A DNA stretch of 8,148 nt. It comes from Chromatiales bacterium (lineage in GTDB: Bacteria > Pseudomonadota > Gammaproteobacteria > Chromatiales > Chromatiaceae). Of this stretch, positions 5,823-8,148 are shown piece by piece. The stretch lies in assembly GCA_024639625.1 (NCBI GenBank), contig JAHEIA010000124.1, forward strand, positions 1 through 8,148, written 5' to 3'. The notes under the pieces are model-generated. The model did no database searches, was not told the DNA's origin, and worked only from the letters and a program-made list of their open reading frames with translations. Every line of letters starts with the position of its first letter. Position 1 is the stretch's first letter. The position numbers were made by a program, and so were the translations under genes.

Positions 5823-7306
5823 CAAAATTGAAAGTAGATGAACTCGGAGATCGCGTTGTTCAGGGCAAGAGCAAACGCGGCCAGCATACCGAGGGCCAGG
5901 GCCCATAGCATGCCGAGGGGGGAGACCCGCAACGCCGGCTTCTGCTCCTGCAATCGCCCCTCGTGGATCACCAAGGCATCGTCGTAGTTGTATACCCGCT
6001 TCGCGATCTGGTTGCTATTGGGAAACAGGAGCACGACCAGGAACCCAGCCAGTACGAGCACGAATTTGAGCAGCAGCGCCTGCGAATCCTCTGCCGACGC
6101 GGGCCAGACCCAGCTCAGGCTGAACATCGCACCCCACATGCGCAGGGTGCCGTCCAGGGTTACCGCCCGGAAGGGCACCCAGGCAAAGATCACCGCGAAC
6201 AGGACCAGCGGCCAGGCAACAAACTCGACCCTACCCGCCCAATGGATCCCCTGGGCAAGCCAACGCCAGAGATGGTTGACGATCAGATAGAGCCCGTGCA
6301 GCGCGCCCCAGAATACGAACCCCCAACCAGCGCCATGCCAGATACCGCCCAACAGCATGGTGAGGAACAGGTTGACGAAACGCCGCAGCTCGCCCTTGCG
6401 ATTGCCGCCCATGGCGATATATAGGTAGTCGCGCAGGAAGCGCGACAAGGTGATGTGCCAGCGGCGCCAGAATTCGATGATCGAGCGCGACTTGTAGGGA
6501 GAGCTGAAGTTGATCGGGATCTTGATGCCGAACATCCGCCCGAGGCCGATCGCCATGTCCGAGTATCCGGAGAAATCAAAATAGATCTGCAGCGTGTAGG
6601 CAAGGGTTCCCAGCCAAGCCTCGACCGCCCCTACGTCGAGACCCGCGTCCGCGGCGCCGAACACCGGCGACGCGTACTGGGCAAAGGTGTCGGCCAGTAG
6701 CACCTTCTTGACCAGCCCCATGAGGAAGAAGACGGAGCCGATCGCCAGGTCGTCGCTGAGCCTCCACAGGCGCGGCGAGCGGAACTGGGCGAAGATCTCG
6801 GAGTGATGGACGATGGGGCCGGCGATGAGCTGGGGGAAGAACGCAATGAAGAAGGCGTACTCCAGAGGATTGATACGCTTGATCCGGTGACGGTAGGCGT
6901 CGACCAAAAAGGCGATCTGCTGAAAGGTGTAGAACGAGATGCCGATGGGTAGAGCGATGTTGAGCACGGGGATCAGATCAGCACGCAGCCGATCGACATT
7001 GAGCGCGAAGAAATCGAAGTACTTGAAGAAAAACAACAACCCAAGATTGAACGTCAATCCGCCGATCAACCAGAAGCGTGCCGCTCGGCCGCGCCGCAGT
7101 ATGCGGTGCCCCACGATATAGTTGACGCCGATCGATGCCAGGATGATATACAGCCAGTCGAACCGCGTGTAGGAATAGAAGAACAGGGAAGCCAGGGTGA
7201 CGAACGCCAGCATCCACGGCAACCCGCGAACCGAGCGCAGGGCCAGCGCCAGCAACAGCACCGTCGGGAGAAAGTAGAAAATGAAAACCGGCGAGTTGAA
7301 GAGCAT
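5822..7306 (-). CDS. MBOAT family membrane O-acyltransferase, AlgI-like
   Basis: This polytopic inner-membrane protein belongs to the group containing AlgI, PatA and DltB, which move acyl groups from a cytoplasmic donor across the membrane for O-acylation of glycans. The 494 residues show about ten or more hydrophobic segments, beginning with FNSPVFIFYFLPTVLLLALAL. Diagnostic stretches are ALPIGISFYTFQQIAFLVDAY (118-138), YFDFSGYSDMAIGLGRMFG (242-260), FWRRWHITLSRFLRDYLYI (279-297) and GGIWHGAGWGFVFWGALHG (320-338). H324 in IWHGA is the conserved histidine essential in this family, and H284 in RRWH is also conserved. Length matches AlgI-type proteins. AAGGA lies 13 bases before the ATG at 7306, rather far. 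The gene overlaps the next by one base, so the two proteins are likely made together. No alginate or cellulose genes are nearby, so the acceptor is unknown. Confidence 0.93.
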   Translation of the reverse strand: MLFNSPVFIFYFLPTVLLLALALRSVRGLPWMLAFVTLASLFFYSYTRFDWLYIILASIGVNYIVGHRILRRGRAARFWLIGGLTFNLGLLFFFKYFDFFALNVDRLRADLIPVLNIALPIGISFYTFQQIAFLVDAYRHRIKRINPLEYAFFIAFFPQLIAGPIVHHSEIFAQFRSPRLWRLSDDLAIGSVFFLMGLVKKVLLADTFAQYASPVFGAADAGLDVGAVEAWLGTLAYTLQIYFDFSGYSDMAIGLGRMFGIKIPINFSSPYKSRSIIEFWRRWHITLSRFLRDYLYIAMGGNRKGELRRFVNLFLTMLLGGIWHGAGWGFVFWGALHGLYLIVNHLWRWLAQGIHWAGRVEFVAWPLVLFAVIFAWVPFRAVTLDGTLRMWGAMFSLSWVWPASAEDSQALLLKFVLVLAGFLVVLLFPNSNQIAKRVYNYDDALVIHEGRLQEQKPALRVSPLGMLWALALGMLAAFALALNNAISEFIYFQF

Positions 7307-7375
7307 GCGTTTATCGTGATCCTTGCGGCCGCTCCTCCGGCCCCATGAGCGAACCCATCACCGAGGACTGTAGGG

Positions 7376-7831
7376 CTACTGTTCCTCGGAGAAACCGATT
7401 GCCACAGTGAATTCCTTAAAGCCGGCGCCTGATCCGAAACCCCGAAGATCGTCGGTCGGGAGCCCGAGCCTGTTTAGCATCGGCAGAGGTCTCTGCCGCA
7501 AGATATGCAGGCTCTCGACCCCAGGCTGTTCGATCTGAGCCTCGATCGCGGGTTCGGCTGGCAGCAGCTCGTTGTGGTAGACCTTCACCCAACAGGAGCC
7601 GGCTGGCTCGCGGATGTTCCCTGCACGATACGGCCAACAGAAATCGGATGCTCTTGCGTCATGCCCCGTCTGGGCCCGTCGTGCAACCTCGATCGCACCG
7701 CGCCAGCGCGAAAGGCCCCTGCCGTGTAAACGCCGCAGTATACCAGCCCGCGATCGGCTCGCCTGCATGTTGCATGAGGGGATCGGGATTTCTGGTTCGG
7801 CGGGTAAAGCAGGTTGAGGATCGACGACCAA
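7376..7831 (-). CDS. Doubtful 151-residue ORF, possibly a frameshifted remnant
   Basis: I do not recognise this protein. The second half, from about 7615 down to the stop, uses mostly G or C at third positions and reads like genuine protein (for example WVKVYHNELLPAEPAIEAQI and GFKEFTVAIGFSEEQ). The first half is Arg-rich and unconvincing. The start is uncertain: TTG at 7831 has GAAGG about 7 bases before it, and an ATG at 7768 has no ribosome site. A second minus-strand frame (7926-7585) overlaps it and carries a plausible stretch, FSEFFAVTKALPWSSILNLL, in the upstream part. One reading is a single older gene split by a frameshift near 7650-7750; another is a short real gene. It ends 69 bases before the MBOAT start, in the same direction. 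Confidence 0.35.
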   Translation of the reverse strand: MVVDPQPALPAEPEIPIPSCNMQASRSRAGILRRLHGRGLSRWRGAIEVARRAQTGHDARASDFCWPYRAGNIREPAGSCWVKVYHNELLPAEPAIEAQIEQPGVESLHILRQRPLPMLNRLGLPTDDLRGFGSGAGFKEFTVAIGFSEEQ

Positions 7832-7950
7832 GGCAGAGCCTTCGTCACGGCGAAAAACTCAGAAAACAGATCGGGGCGGATGGTTCTGCTTCGAGAAAAC
7901 CGCAGACCCTCCGAAAAGGAGCACAAGGCGCGGGGCTACACCACGGCGAG

Positions 7951-8148
7951 TCAATACGGATTGAAAGTCCTACCGTAGTCTTTCATCCGCTCGAGCTTGT
8001 CGACGAAACCCTGGGACTGGATCGGCGTCTGCTGCGCGCCACCGCCGCGCCAGCTGCCCGAGCACTCCTGGCCGCAGACCCAACCCCCGCTGCCGGACAA
8101 GGCCCCCGCCGGGGTGCGGCCGATCTGTCCGTCCCAGGCGCACTCCCC
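7951..8148 (-). CDS. Unrecognised protein, C-terminal part, cut by window edge
   Basis: A minus-strand frame is open from the window edge to a TGA at 7953-7951, giving the last 65 residues of a protein whose start lies outside. Third positions are strongly G/C. The fragment has three cysteines (3, 25 and 29), two of them in WVCGQEC, and a Gly/Ser-rich stretch, then a charged tail KLERMKDYGR and an aromatic end TFNPY. Cysteine with Gly-rich loops suggests an exported, disulphide-bonded protein, but this is a guess. I cannot assign a family from this piece. About 120 bases separate it from the start of the doubtful 7376-7831 ORF; I see no clear gene or terminator there. Confidence 0.6.
   Translation of the reverse strand, partial: GECAWDGQIGRTPAGALSGSGGWVCGQECSGSWRGGGAQQTPIQSQGFVDKLERMKDYGRTFNPY

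Overview
The window looks like an ordinary chromosomal stretch of a GC-rich Gram-negative bacterium, probably a proteobacterium and perhaps a gammaproteobacterium. The reasons are a lipobox-bearing c-type cytochrome, a membrane-anchored SLT transglycosylase of proteobacterial type, a bacterial Pcm, and strong G/C preference at third codon positions. The taxonomic call is inference, because the window contains no rRNA or other marker gene.

Layout: positions 1-303 carry no convincing gene, only two inverted repeats. From about 2680 down to 304 lies a minus-strand protein-maintenance cluster, in transcription order: L-isoaspartate O-methyltransferase (pcm, 2680-2006), a small heat-shock protein (1885-1406), a YbaK-type aminoacyl-tRNA deacylase (1371-901), and an unrecognised 148-residue protein (750-304) of clearly lower GC. 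A CRP/FNR-type palindrome (1965-1980) sits upstream of the small heat-shock gene. The shared theme is repair or holding of damaged protein and removal of mischarged tRNA, which would suit a stress or low-oxygen response.

After a 374-base gap (2681-3054) with a perfect TATAAT and a hairpin followed by a short T tract, one plus-strand gene (3055-3744) encodes a membrane-anchored lytic transglycosylase. It converges on a second minus-strand cluster that fills the rest of the window. In transcription order this cluster contains a partial unknown protein (8148-7951), a doubtful ORF (7831-7376), an MBOAT O-acyltransferase (7306-5822), an SGNH-like partner protein with C-terminal Sel1-like repeats (5822-4281) and a mono-haem cytochrome c lipoprotein (4195-3821).

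The MBOAT and SGNH-like genes share one base (TGATG) and are the most interesting pair. Together they look like a compact O-acylation module for an envelope or secreted glycan: the MBOAT protein passes acyl groups across the inner membrane and the SGNH-like protein attaches or handles them in the periplasm. No polysaccharide synthase, alginate or peptidoglycan-acetylation neighbour is present in the window, so the substrate cannot be named. I found no CRISPR array, complete mobile element, tRNA or rRNA, and nothing I can claim as a wholly new system.
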